From an uncultured beta proteobacterium (lineage in GTDB: Bacteria > Pseudomonadota > Gammaproteobacteria > Burkholderiales > Burkholderiaceae_C): a stretch of DNA of 32,051 nt. Location of the stretch: assembly GCA_903863395.1 (NCBI GenBank), contig CAIPBW010000171.1:1-32051 (forward strand), in the 5' to 3' direction. Below the pieces are notes generated by a model that worked only from the letters and a program-made list of their open reading frames with translations, had not been told where the DNA came from and made no database searches. Of the stretch, positions 24,973-32,051 are shown piece by piece. How positions within the stretch are numbered: the stretch's first letter is position 1; every line of letters begins with the position of its first letter. The position numbers were made by a program, and so were the translations under genes.

Positions 24973-26604
24973 ATGGAAACCGCCAACAACCTCTCCAAAA
25001 TTCATGGTTACAACAGCAAAGCGAACATATCGCATGACATGCCGGTCCGCAAATGGATCTACAGCTGGCTGCTCGACCCGACGGTGCCGGGCAACTACCA
25101 AAAATCCATTGACCGCTGGATTGCGATCCTGATCATCACCAACCTGATCGTGCTTTTGTTTGAGCACGTTCCAGCGATCTACGAGCCCAACAAAGTTCTG
25201 TTTCACGCCTTCGACGTATTTTCGGTAGCGATCTTCACCGTTGAATACTTCCTGCGGCTCTACCTGGCACCGGAAGACCACGAGTTCAAAGGCAAGGGGT
25301 ACTCCCACCTGCGCTATATCTTCAGCCCCTTTGCGCTGATCGACTTCATGGCAGTCGCCCCGTTCTACCTGCAAGCATTCATTCCCGTGGACCTGCGCAT
25401 GTTGCGGTTCTTGCGGCTGCTCAGAATCTTGAAACTGTTTCGGGTGCTGATTCCGGCCATTAAACAGTTTGTCATTGCCAATAAGGGCCGCACGTTCCGC
25501 AAAAAAGTGCATGCCTTGATATTCCCGAGCCCCTACGGTGGCGCCCTGCAAGGCATGTTTGACAACTTCATCGTGCTGTGGGTGGTGATCTCGGTGGTGG
25601 CCGTGGTGCTGGAGTCGGTGCAAAGCATCCACTACCACCTGAACCTGCAATTCATCATTCTTGATGCGGTAGCCGTGGGCGTTTTTACCCTGGAGTACAA
25701 CATGCGGCTGTTTTGCTGCGTGGAAGAACCGCGTTACCAGGGTGAAATTATGGGGCGGTTCAAGCAAGGCGGCGAGACCACCGCCATCATCGATCTGTTG
25801 GCGATCGTGCCCTTCTATCTGGAAGCCTTCCTGCACCACTTGTTCGACTTGCGGTTTTTGCGGGTATTCCGGCTGCTGCGGCTGCTCAAGCTCACACGCT
25901 ACACCGGTGCCACCAAGACCCTGACCCAGGTGATCGTGCGCGAGTGGCCCGTGCTTGCCGCATCGGCCTTCGTCATGATGCTGCTGGTGGTCCTTACCGC
26001 CAGCCTGGGCTACCTGTTTGAGCACGAGGCGCAACCTGACAAGTTCGAAAACATTCCCCAGTCAATTTACTGGGCCGTCATTACACTGGCATCGGTGGGT
26101 TACGGAGACATTTCGCCAGTGACCCCGATGGGGCGGATCATGACCATCGTGCTGGCGTTGTTGGGTATCGGTATCTTTGCCATCCCCGCGGCTTTGCTGT
26201 CCTCGGCCTTCAGTGATCAGTTGCGCATCGAACGCGAAACCCTGCGCGACGAGGTTTACCACATGCTCGCCGATGGAACCATTTCCGAGCATGAGGCGGA
26301 CAAGATCAACGCCGAAGCCAAACGCCTGCACTTGAGTGAAGATGAAGTCAAACGCATGATTGACAAGGCCAAGCGCGAGCGGGAATTAAAAGACGACGTC
26401 TCCACGCTTCCGATACACAAAATAGCGGCCACCCCGGAGCACGCGGTGGAGCACTTCAAGTTCATGCTCTCCCAGATCCGCCAGTTGGGCATCATGGCCG
26501 ACGCTGAAAAGTTCCAGGCCGCAGCCGTCAAGAATGACCGCCTGACGAGTACCGAAATGGCCCTGTGGCAACAGATTCAAGGAAAATCAGCGCCGCCTGG
26601 CTGA
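24973..26604 (+). CDS. Voltage-gated K+ channel-like protein with two tandem voltage-sensor domains and one pore
   Basis: Two S1-S4 modules, each with an FTxEYxxRL S2 and an Arg-rich S4 (LRMLRFLRLLRILKLFRVL at 25393-25449; LRFLRVFRLLRLLKLTRY at 25849-25902); one pore loop with TLASVGYGD at 26083-26109. Confidence 0.92.
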   Translation: METANNLSKIHGYNSKANISHDMPVRKWIYSWLLDPTVPGNYQKSIDRWIAILIITNLIVLLFEHVPAIYEPNKVLFHAFDVFSVAIFTVEYFLRLYLAPEDHEFKGKGYSHLRYIFSPFALIDFMAVAPFYLQAFIPVDLRMLRFLRLLRILKLFRVLIPAIKQFVIANKGRTFRKKVHALIFPSPYGGALQGMFDNFIVLWVVISVVAVVLESVQSIHYHLNLQFIILDAVAVGVFTLEYNMRLFCCVEEPRYQGEIMGRFKQGGETTAIIDLLAIVPFYLEAFLHHLFDLRFLRVFRLLRLLKLTRYTGATKTLTQVIVREWPVLAASAFVMMLLVVLTASLGYLFEHEAQPDKFENIPQSIYWAVITLASVGYGDISPVTPMGRIMTIVLALLGIGIFAIPAALLSSAFSDQLRIERETLRDEVYHMLADGTISEHEADKINAEAKRLHLSEDEVKRMIDKAKRERELKDDVSTLPIHKIAATPEHAVEHFKFMLSQIRQLGIMADAEKFQAAAVKNDRLTSTEMALWQQIQGKSAPPG

Positions 26605-26615
26605 TCTGAGCAGCC

Positions 26616-26628
26616 CCTGAAATTCAGG
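26616..26628. repeat. Short perfect inverted repeat CCTGAA-A-TTCAGG
   Basis: Read directly; lies between the channel gene and the 26645 gene. Confidence 0.4.
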
Positions 26629-26644
26629 TACATTCGTGCCTGAA

Positions 26645-27034
26645 ATGAACAAGGTACTTTTGCTGTTGTCCGCCGCCCTTGCCTGCAGTTCTGCCGGAGC
26701 TGCCTGGGTGGAGATCGGTGCCAACGAAACCGGCACGTTTTACGTGGACTACCCGAGCATGCAGCGCGACGGTGACATCGTGAAGATGTGGTACCTGGTC
26801 GATTTCAGAAAACCCCAGCTCGACAGCAACAACATTCGCTACCTGTCCTCCAAAGACCAGAGCGAGTACGACTGCAAGCAAGAGCGCTCACGCACGGTGT
26901 ACTACAACAACTACAGCGACAACATGGGCCGCGGAAGAATCACCTTCACGCTCAAGGACCCATTTCAATGGCGTCCCGCCGCGCCAGACACCATCGCCGG
27001 CGCCTTGCTGAAAATCGCCTGTACCAAGAAATAG
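26645..27034 (+). CDS. Secreted surface-adhesin-E-like small protein
   Basis: Signal peptide MNKVLLLLSAALACSSAGA; WVEIGANETGTFYVDYPSMQRDGDIVKMWYLVDF...SSKDQSEYDC resembles the adhesin protein E-like family. Confidence 0.65.
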   Translation: MNKVLLLLSAALACSSAGAAWVEIGANETGTFYVDYPSMQRDGDIVKMWYLVDFRKPQLDSNNIRYLSSKDQSEYDCKQERSRTVYYNNYSDNMGRGRITFTLKDPFQWRPAAPDTIAGALLKIACTKK

Positions 27035-27050
27035 CCACCGCGGCCTAACG

Positions 27051-27125
27051 GCCTCGCGATGATGAGCGGGAGTAGCCTTGCGAGGATGAAAGGCTGTCAT
27101 TGCGAGCGAAGCCATCTGCCCCAGT
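27051..27125. repeat. Possible degenerate intergenic palindromic element
   Basis: CCTCGC...GCGAGG inverted arms followed by TCATTGCGAGCGAAGCC, resembling common 'TCATTGCGAGCGAAGCGAAG' intergenic repeats. Confidence 0.3.
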
Positions 27126-27195
27126 GCCATCGGCACCCACATACCGCCTCGCATAAAACATCACTGCGGCACAAAACCGCAGCAACAGCTGCTAC

Positions 27196-27681
27196 CTATT
27201 TGCAGTTCACAAACTTTCTCTGCTGGCACTCCATCGCCAACTTCTTGGCTTGGGCGAACTGGTCCAGGTTCAAAAGCTTTTCCACCTCGTCACGCTGCTT
27301 TGCGGCTTCTGCGTTCCCCGCGGCTGCGGCCAGATCGCTCCACATATAGGCGCGGACCAAGTCCCTCTCAACGCCTCGGGCATAGATGTACATGTAGCCC
27401 AATTTGTGCAGTGCCCGGGGTTCGCCCTGCTCCGCAGCCAACCGGTACCACTTGATAGCCGTCACATAGTCTTGCGGCACACCCTGGCCTTGCGCGTACA
27501 TGGCGCCCATGATCGACTGCCCCCTGGCTTCCCCGCGCAGGGCGACAATGCGCCACTTCTGGACGGCGGTAACGTAATCCTGTCGCTCGTAGGCGGAGTA
27601 ACCGTCTTCCCATTCACCGGCGTGGGCCGAAAAACAGACCAGCGTAACCAGAATCAGCAAAGCAAGAGACAGCTTTTTCAT
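27196..27681 (-). CDS. Small secreted Sel1-repeat protein
   Basis: Signal peptide MKKLSLALLILVTLVCFSAHA plus Sel1 repeats (AQGQGVPQDYVTAIKWYRLAAEQGEPRALHKLGYMY). Confidence 0.85.
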   Translation of the reverse strand: MKKLSLALLILVTLVCFSAHAGEWEDGYSAYERQDYVTAVQKWRIVALRGEARGQSIMGAMYAQGQGVPQDYVTAIKWYRLAAEQGEPRALHKLGYMYIYARGVERDLVRAYMWSDLAAAAGNAEAAKQRDEVEKLLNLDQFAQAKKLAMECQQRKFVNCK

Positions 27682-27682
27682 C

Positions 27683-28213
27683 TCAAAACGGTGCCTTGAT
27701 CAGTTGCCCGCAATAGCCTTTGATGATTTCCAGCTTGCGCCCATCCTTCACCGTCAACTGGTCGATAAACTCGCCTGTATCACGGTCAAAGGTAAATTGC
27801 TCGCCGGTCACCATCGTGCCAAAACGCTCAAACATGGCGGGACGACTGACCATGACCTTGCTGCCTTTGACTGTGAGGGCACCCTTGCGCGACTCGGAAA
27901 TGGAAAATATGCCCTGGTACCAACCGGCCCCGGCCTTGTAGTCAATTCCGGCCGCGGCCATCTCCTTGTACACCTTGTGCTGCGCGTCCGGCGTGTCGCC
28001 AGGAACCGAATAGTTGAGGTCGCAGATCATCGTGATTTCCTCGTCCGCATATTTGGCCTTGCCCGCCCTCGCCCCTTGCTGCGCAGACTGGGAGTCAGCG
28101 CCCTTCAACCCGATCCATCCAGCGGCAAACATCAGGCCGAAAACAGCTACAAGCAAAACGGCCGTGCCCAGCGCTGCAATAAATGCGGTTCGAAATGTCT
28201 CGTTTTTTTCCAT
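27683..28213 (-). CDS. Membrane-anchored protein of unknown function
   Basis: 176 aa, N-terminal TM FIAALGTAVLLVAVFGLMFAAGWIG; one nt from the Sel1 gene, probably co-transcribed. Confidence 0.7.
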   Translation of the reverse strand: MEKNETFRTAFIAALGTAVLLVAVFGLMFAAGWIGLKGADSQSAQQGARAGKAKYADEEITMICDLNYSVPGDTPDAQHKVYKEMAAAGIDYKAGAGWYQGIFSISESRKGALTVKGSKVMVSRPAMFERFGTMVTGEQFTFDRDTGEFIDQLTVKDGRKLEIIKGYCGQLIKAPF

Positions 28214-28376
28214 GATGGTGTACTTTTTAGAAGAACTGCAGGGGGGGTGGCAAGAAAAACAGCGCTACCCGGTTACACCCACTACATCGGCACATCGTAC
28301 CGGGAATTTAGCCAGATACTCTGGTAATCTCAAGTTCGCCGCCCGATTCCTCCTCTGGCGTTGAAACACCACAGCA

Positions 28377-29198
28377 TTGAATCCACCCACCTTCATCATC
28401 AAATGGCCGCTGCCGGCACTGGCCGTGTGGGCCATGAGCTGGCTGGCCTACACCGTCTTGCTGGCCCAGGGCGTCTCGACCGTGGCCGCCGTGCTGCTGG
28501 CTTGCCTGCTCGGGCTGGGCGCAACTGCAGTGGCGCGCTGGAAGGGCTTTTCGCGCGCGCGCCAAGTCGCCCTGGTACTGGGCTTTCCCATTTCCGTGCT
28601 TTTGACCGGTATCACCGCCGCCAGCGCCTGGCTTTGGCTGCTGCCGTTGGCGCTGGCGCTCTTGGTGTACCCGGTTCATACCTGGGGCGATGCGCCGGTG
28701 TTTCCAACCCCCTTGCACGCCTTGCGGGAGCTACCCCACCACGCCAAGCTGCCCGACACTGCGCTCATTCTGGACGCCGGCTGTGGTGCCGGTGATGGCC
28801 TCAAGGCACTGCATCTGGCCTACCCCGCCTGCCGCTGCGTCGGCATCGAGTTCAGCCGCCCGCTGCGCGTGCTGGCGGCGCTGCGTTGCCCCTGGGCCCA
28901 GGTTCGCCTGGGCGACATCTGGCAAGACGACTGGCGCGCCTACGACATGGTCTATCTGTTTCAACGGCCCGAAACCATGCCGCGCGCGGTGGCCAAGGCC
29001 CGCGCAGAAATGCGCCCCGGTGCGTGGCTGGTCAGTCTGGAGTTTGCTGCAGCTGAACTGCAACCCACGGCCGTAGCCTATGCCAGCCCGCAGCGACCCG
29101 TCTGGATGTACCAAAGCCCATTTCAGGATCCCGCGCGGCCAACAGCCAAAAGGGGCAAGCGCCAATCGCGCAAAGAATTGGGTATAGTCACTAGATGA
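28377..29198 (+). CDS. Membrane-anchored class I SAM-dependent methyltransferase-like protein
   Basis: Several N-terminal hydrophobic segments, then ALILDAGCGAGDGLKALHLAYPACRCVGIEFS (motif I). TTG start. Confidence 0.75.
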   Translation: MNPPTFIIKWPLPALAVWAMSWLAYTVLLAQGVSTVAAVLLACLLGLGATAVARWKGFSRARQVALVLGFPISVLLTGITAASAWLWLLPLALALLVYPVHTWGDAPVFPTPLHALRELPHHAKLPDTALILDAGCGAGDGLKALHLAYPACRCVGIEFSRPLRVLAALRCPWAQVRLGDIWQDDWRAYDMVYLFQRPETMPRAVAKARAEMRPGAWLVSLEFAAAELQPTAVAYASPQRPVWMYQSPFQDPARPTAKRGKRQSRKELGIVTR

Positions 29199-29605
29199 AC
29201 AAGGAAACCAGCACCCCAACTCGCGCATCTGTGCGGCCCAAGGTCCTGATTGCTGACGACGGTGCCTATATCCGCCGCCTGCTCAACCTGCGCCTGGGCA
29301 ACCAGTACGAGATTATTGAAGCCGACGATGGCGTTGGCGCTTTGCGCGCGGTGGAGCTACACCTACCGCAGGTCGTTCTGCTTGACATCATGATGCCCGG
29401 CGAAATTGATGGGCTGCAGGTGCTCAAGGCCATCAAGGGTGACCCCCGTCTCAAGCACATTCATGTGGCGATGGTCACGGCACGCGGACAGACCAAGGAC
29501 GGCACCAATGCGCGCAAATGTGGTGCCGACGCCTATTTCGTGAAACCCTTCAGCCCGCGCGAAGTCGTGGCCTGGGTTGACAGCAAGCTGCCCGTGCAGC
29601 AGTAG
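29195..29605 (+). CDS. Single-domain response regulator (CheY-like)
   Basis: VLIADDGAYIRRLL...VVLLDIMMPGEIDG...MVTARG...YFVKPFSPREV. ATGA overlap with the methyltransferase gene. Confidence 0.93.
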   Translation: MNKETSTPTRASVRPKVLIADDGAYIRRLLNLRLGNQYEIIEADDGVGALRAVELHLPQVVLLDIMMPGEIDGLQVLKAIKGDPRLKHIHVAMVTARGQTKDGTNARKCGADAYFVKPFSPREVVAWVDSKLPVQQ

Positions 29606-29671
29606 CACCACCCACTTCAACCCACCGAACACAGCCGTGTTCAGAGCCTCTTTGTTGACACAGGAAACCCC

Positions 29672-29899
29672 ATGCACAAGCTTCTCGCCACGCTCGTTAT
29701 CAGCCTCGGCACCATGACCGTCTTTGCCCAAGCTACGACGCCAGTGGCTCCTTCCGTTCCCGCCGCGCCCGCCGTAGCCCCTGCAGCCGCACCTGCGCCC
29801 AGCCCCGCAAGCACGACCAAGGCCACCAAGGCTTCCGCCCACAAGGTCAAGAAGGCGGCCAAGAAGCGCAGCTCCAAGAAACACGCAGCGAAAAAGTGA
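29672..29899 (+). CDS. Small secreted Ala/Pro-rich protein with Lys-rich C-terminus
   Basis: Signal peptide MHKLLATLVISLGTMTVFAQ, PA-rich middle, KVKKAAKKRSSKKHAAKK tail. Confidence 0.7.
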   Translation: MHKLLATLVISLGTMTVFAQATTPVAPSVPAAPAVAPAAAPAPSPASTTKATKASAHKVKKAAKKRSSKKHAAKK

Positions 29900-29919
29900 T
29901 GCCTGTCCGCGTCCCGGCC

Positions 29920-30375
29920 ATGAAGCCCCTCCACGCGGCACTGCTCGCTTGCGCGGCGATTCTGTCCACCCCTGCCAGCGCGCAGGAAGGGCCGCAACTG
30001 AACTTGCCACGCGTGCAACTCACGGCGGGGTTTCACCAGATTGACACCCAGGTGGCGACCACGCCCGACGAACAGGCGCTGGGGCTCATGTTTCGCAAGG
30101 AGATGCCGCAGCACGAGGGCATGCTTTTCGTTTTTCCAAGCGCGCGCCAGCAGTGCTTCTGGATGAAGAACACGCTCATCCCCCTCACAGCCGCCTTTGT
30201 GGCAGACGATGGCACCATCGTCAACCTGGAGGACATGAAGCCTCAAACCACGCAGTCGCATTGCTCAAAGAAGCCAGTGCGATTTGTGCTCGAAGTCAAC
30301 CAGGGCTGGTTTGAAAGAAAAGGCCTCAAGGCCGGCACCAAACTCTCGGGACGACCTTTCGCCAACCCACAGTAA
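29920..30375 (+). CDS. DUF192 family secreted protein
   Basis: ATTPDEQALGLMFRKEMPQHEGMLFVFPSARQQCFWMKNTLIPLTAAFVADDGTIVNLEDMKPQT is DUF192-like. Start refined to MKPLHAALLACAAILSTPASAQ. Confidence 0.88.
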   Translation: MKPLHAALLACAAILSTPASAQEGPQLNLPRVQLTAGFHQIDTQVATTPDEQALGLMFRKEMPQHEGMLFVFPSARQQCFWMKNTLIPLTAAFVADDGTIVNLEDMKPQTTQSHCSKKPVRFVLEVNQGWFERKGLKAGTKLSGRPFANPQ

Positions 30376-30425
30376 ACTGCAGCCACCGCCGGATTTCATA
30401 ACACCGATTCAAAGGACGACACCCC

Positions 30426-30671
30426 ATGGCTCTGTTCATTACCGAAGACTGCACAGCGTGTGACGCGTGCAAGCCGGTCTGCCCCAACGAAGCGATCCGC
30501 GCCGGAGACCCGCTCTACATCATCGACCCGGCGCGCTGCACCGAGTGCGTGGGCGCAGAAGACGAGCCCCAATGCAAGATCGTCTGCCCCGCAGACTGCA
30601 TTTCGCAGCATCCTGATTACCCCGAGACTGCAGACCAGTTGCTGCAAAAGTACGAACGCCTGCACAGCTAA
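30426..30671 (+). CDS. YfhL-type 2x[4Fe-4S] ferredoxin
   Basis: MALFITEDCTACDACKPVCPNEAIRAGDPLYIIDPARCTECVGAEDEPQCKIVCPADCI. Confidence 0.93.
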   Translation: MALFITEDCTACDACKPVCPNEAIRAGDPLYIIDPARCTECVGAEDEPQCKIVCPADCISQHPDYPETADQLLQKYERLHS

Positions 30672-30715
30672 AGCGGCACCCAGGCTGGCCGGATGCGCTC
30701 TGGCCTAGTTTGGCG

Positions 30716-31990
30716 TCAGTAGGTTTCCAGGTGCAGGCGGCCCTGCGTCTTGAGCGCACTGGCCACCGTGTCCCACGACTGCCCCGCTTGCTGCGCCACG
30801 TCGCGCAGCGCCAGCACCACGCCCTCCTCCATGCTCTTGAGGCCACAGACAAAGAAGTAGGCGTTGGGGTCGGCCAGCAATGCAGCCAGGTCGGGCGCGC
30901 GCTCGCGCAGCAGGTCCTGCACGTAGCGCTTGGGTTGGCCCGGCGTGCGCGAGAACGCAAAGTTGATGTCGATGAAGTCCTTGGGCAGATTCTGCAAGGG
31001 CCCGAAATACGGCAAGTCTTCCTTGGTGCGTGCGCCAAAGAACAGCAGCAGTTTGCCTGCATCGAACTTGCCCGATTGCCGCAGACGGCGACGCCACTCG
31101 GTCATGGCGCGCATCGGGGCACTGCCCGTGCCGGTGCAGATCATGACAATGCTGGAGCGCGGGTGGTTGGGCATCAAGAAGCTCGCGCCAAACGGCCCGG
31201 TCACCTGGACCGTGTCGCCCTTTTGCAGGTCGCACATGTAGTTCGACGCCACGCCGCGCACCGGGTTTCCCTGGTGGTCTGCGAGCACACGCTTGACCGT
31301 CAGCGACAAATTGTTGTAACCCGGTCGCTCGCCATTGCGCGCGCTCGAAACCGAGTACTGCCGGGGATGGTGCGCGCGCCCCTGCTCGTCCACGCCGGGC
31401 GGAATTATGCCGATGGACTGCCCCTCGAGCACCGGAAACGGCATGGTTCCGAAATCGAGCACGATATGGTGCGTGTCGTACTCGCGCCCGACTTCGGTCA
31501 CACGCACATTGCCCGCCACTGTGGCGCTGATGAACGGCTGCGCAGCGCGTGGGCCGTAGAGGTTGGTGTAGGCGTGCGCGGCCGACCAGGGCGGCACGCT
31601 GCTGCCAAACGATGCACCGTGAAACACTGGTTCGAGCGCTGCATCGCTAAACCCGCTGGTTGTTTCCACCACGCTCGCTGGTGCAGGCTCGGCAGCCAGC
31701 CCGGCTTCTGCCAGTTGCTCGGCACTGAGCGCCTGGGGCAGTTCATCCCACAGAAACTGCTCACTGACCGAGTAGGCACGCGCGCGCGGCATGCTGCGCC
31801 AGTTGTCGATCGCCCCGGTCGGGCAAGGCGAAATGCAGTCCATGCACCGGTCGCACTTTTGCGCGTCCACCACGTAGTTGCGTGCGTCGTGGGTGATCGC
31901 ATGCACCGGACAAATGGCTTCGCAGGTGTTGCACCGGATGCAGATCTCCGGGTCAATCAGATGCTGCTCGATGGCGGTGGCTTCGGTCAT
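30716..31990 (-). CDS. boxA: Benzoyl-CoA 2,3-epoxidase reductase component BoxA
   Basis: [59 protein letters not shown], two 4Fe-4S motifs, then FAD/NADP reductase module ([20 protein letters not shown]). Confidence 0.93.
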   Translation of the reverse strand: MTEATAIEQHLIDPEICIRCNTCEAICPVHAITHDARNYVVDAQKCDRCMDCISPCPTGAIDNWRSMPRARAYSVSEQFLWDELPQALSAEQLAEAGLAAEPAPASVVETTSGFSDAALEPVFHGASFGSSVPPWSAAHAYTNLYGPRAAQPFISATVAGNVRVTEVGREYDTHHIVLDFGTMPFPVLEGQSIGIIPPGVDEQGRAHHPRQYSVSSARNGERPGYNNLSLTVKRVLADHQGNPVRGVASNYMCDLQKGDTVQVTGPFGASFLMPNHPRSSIVMICTGTGSAPMRAMTEWRRRLRQSGKFDAGKLLLFFGARTKEDLPYFGPLQNLPKDFIDINFAFSRTPGQPKRYVQDLLRERAPDLAALLADPNAYFFVCGLKSMEEGVVLALRDVAQQAGQSWDTVASALKTQGRLHLETY

Positions 31991-32001
31991 GGCGCTAAGG
32001 T

Positions 32002-32051
32002 TTAGTTGAATCGGACGTACTCAAAATCCACGGGCTGGCGGTTGATGCCCA
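32002..32051 (-). CDS. boxB: 3' end of the gene upstream of boxA, probably boxB (partial)
   Basis: Reverse frame gives ...[15 protein letters not shown]-stop; position upstream of boxA matches the box operon. Confidence 0.6.
   Translation of the reverse strand, partial: GINRQPVDFEYVRFN

Noticed and set aside
24907-26034. 375-aa minus-strand ORF
   Set aside because: Antisense to the channel gene; His/Gln-rich with no domain.
30710-32005. 431-aa plus-strand ORF
   Set aside because: Antisense to boxA, whose iron-sulfur and reductase motifs are unambiguous.

Overview
The window is gene-dense and looks like betaproteobacterial chromosome (Comamonadaceae-like; inference from gene content only). 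From left to right it contains four blocks. (1) A minus-strand accessory cluster: two large Sel1-repeat proteins (one runs off the left edge and is missing from the ORF track), a PLD-like/J-domain fusion, and a protein made almost entirely of about fourteen 25-aa 'WDW..LS.N..LPW' repeats. (2) A divergent stand-alone sigma54 activator. (3) A flagellar locus: fliK-L-M-N-O-P-Q-R-flhB plus three uncharacterised membrane/coiled-coil/SPOR genes on the minus strand, and flhA-flhF-flhG-fliA-fliS-motA-motB on the plus strand. The plus-strand part continues into a membrane protein of unknown function and an unusual K+ channel with two tandem voltage-sensor domains and one pore. (4) A mixed region: adhesin-E-like protein, small Sel1 protein, membrane-anchored methyltransferase, orphan receiver, DUF192, YfhL-type ferredoxin, boxA and the 3' end of boxB. 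The best candidates for undescribed biology are the VSD-VSD-pore channel next to motAB and the Sel1 / pseudo-PLD-J / WDW-repeat operon. No tRNA, rRNA, CRISPR array or transposase was seen. All family calls are from reading the protein sequences; no searches were run.
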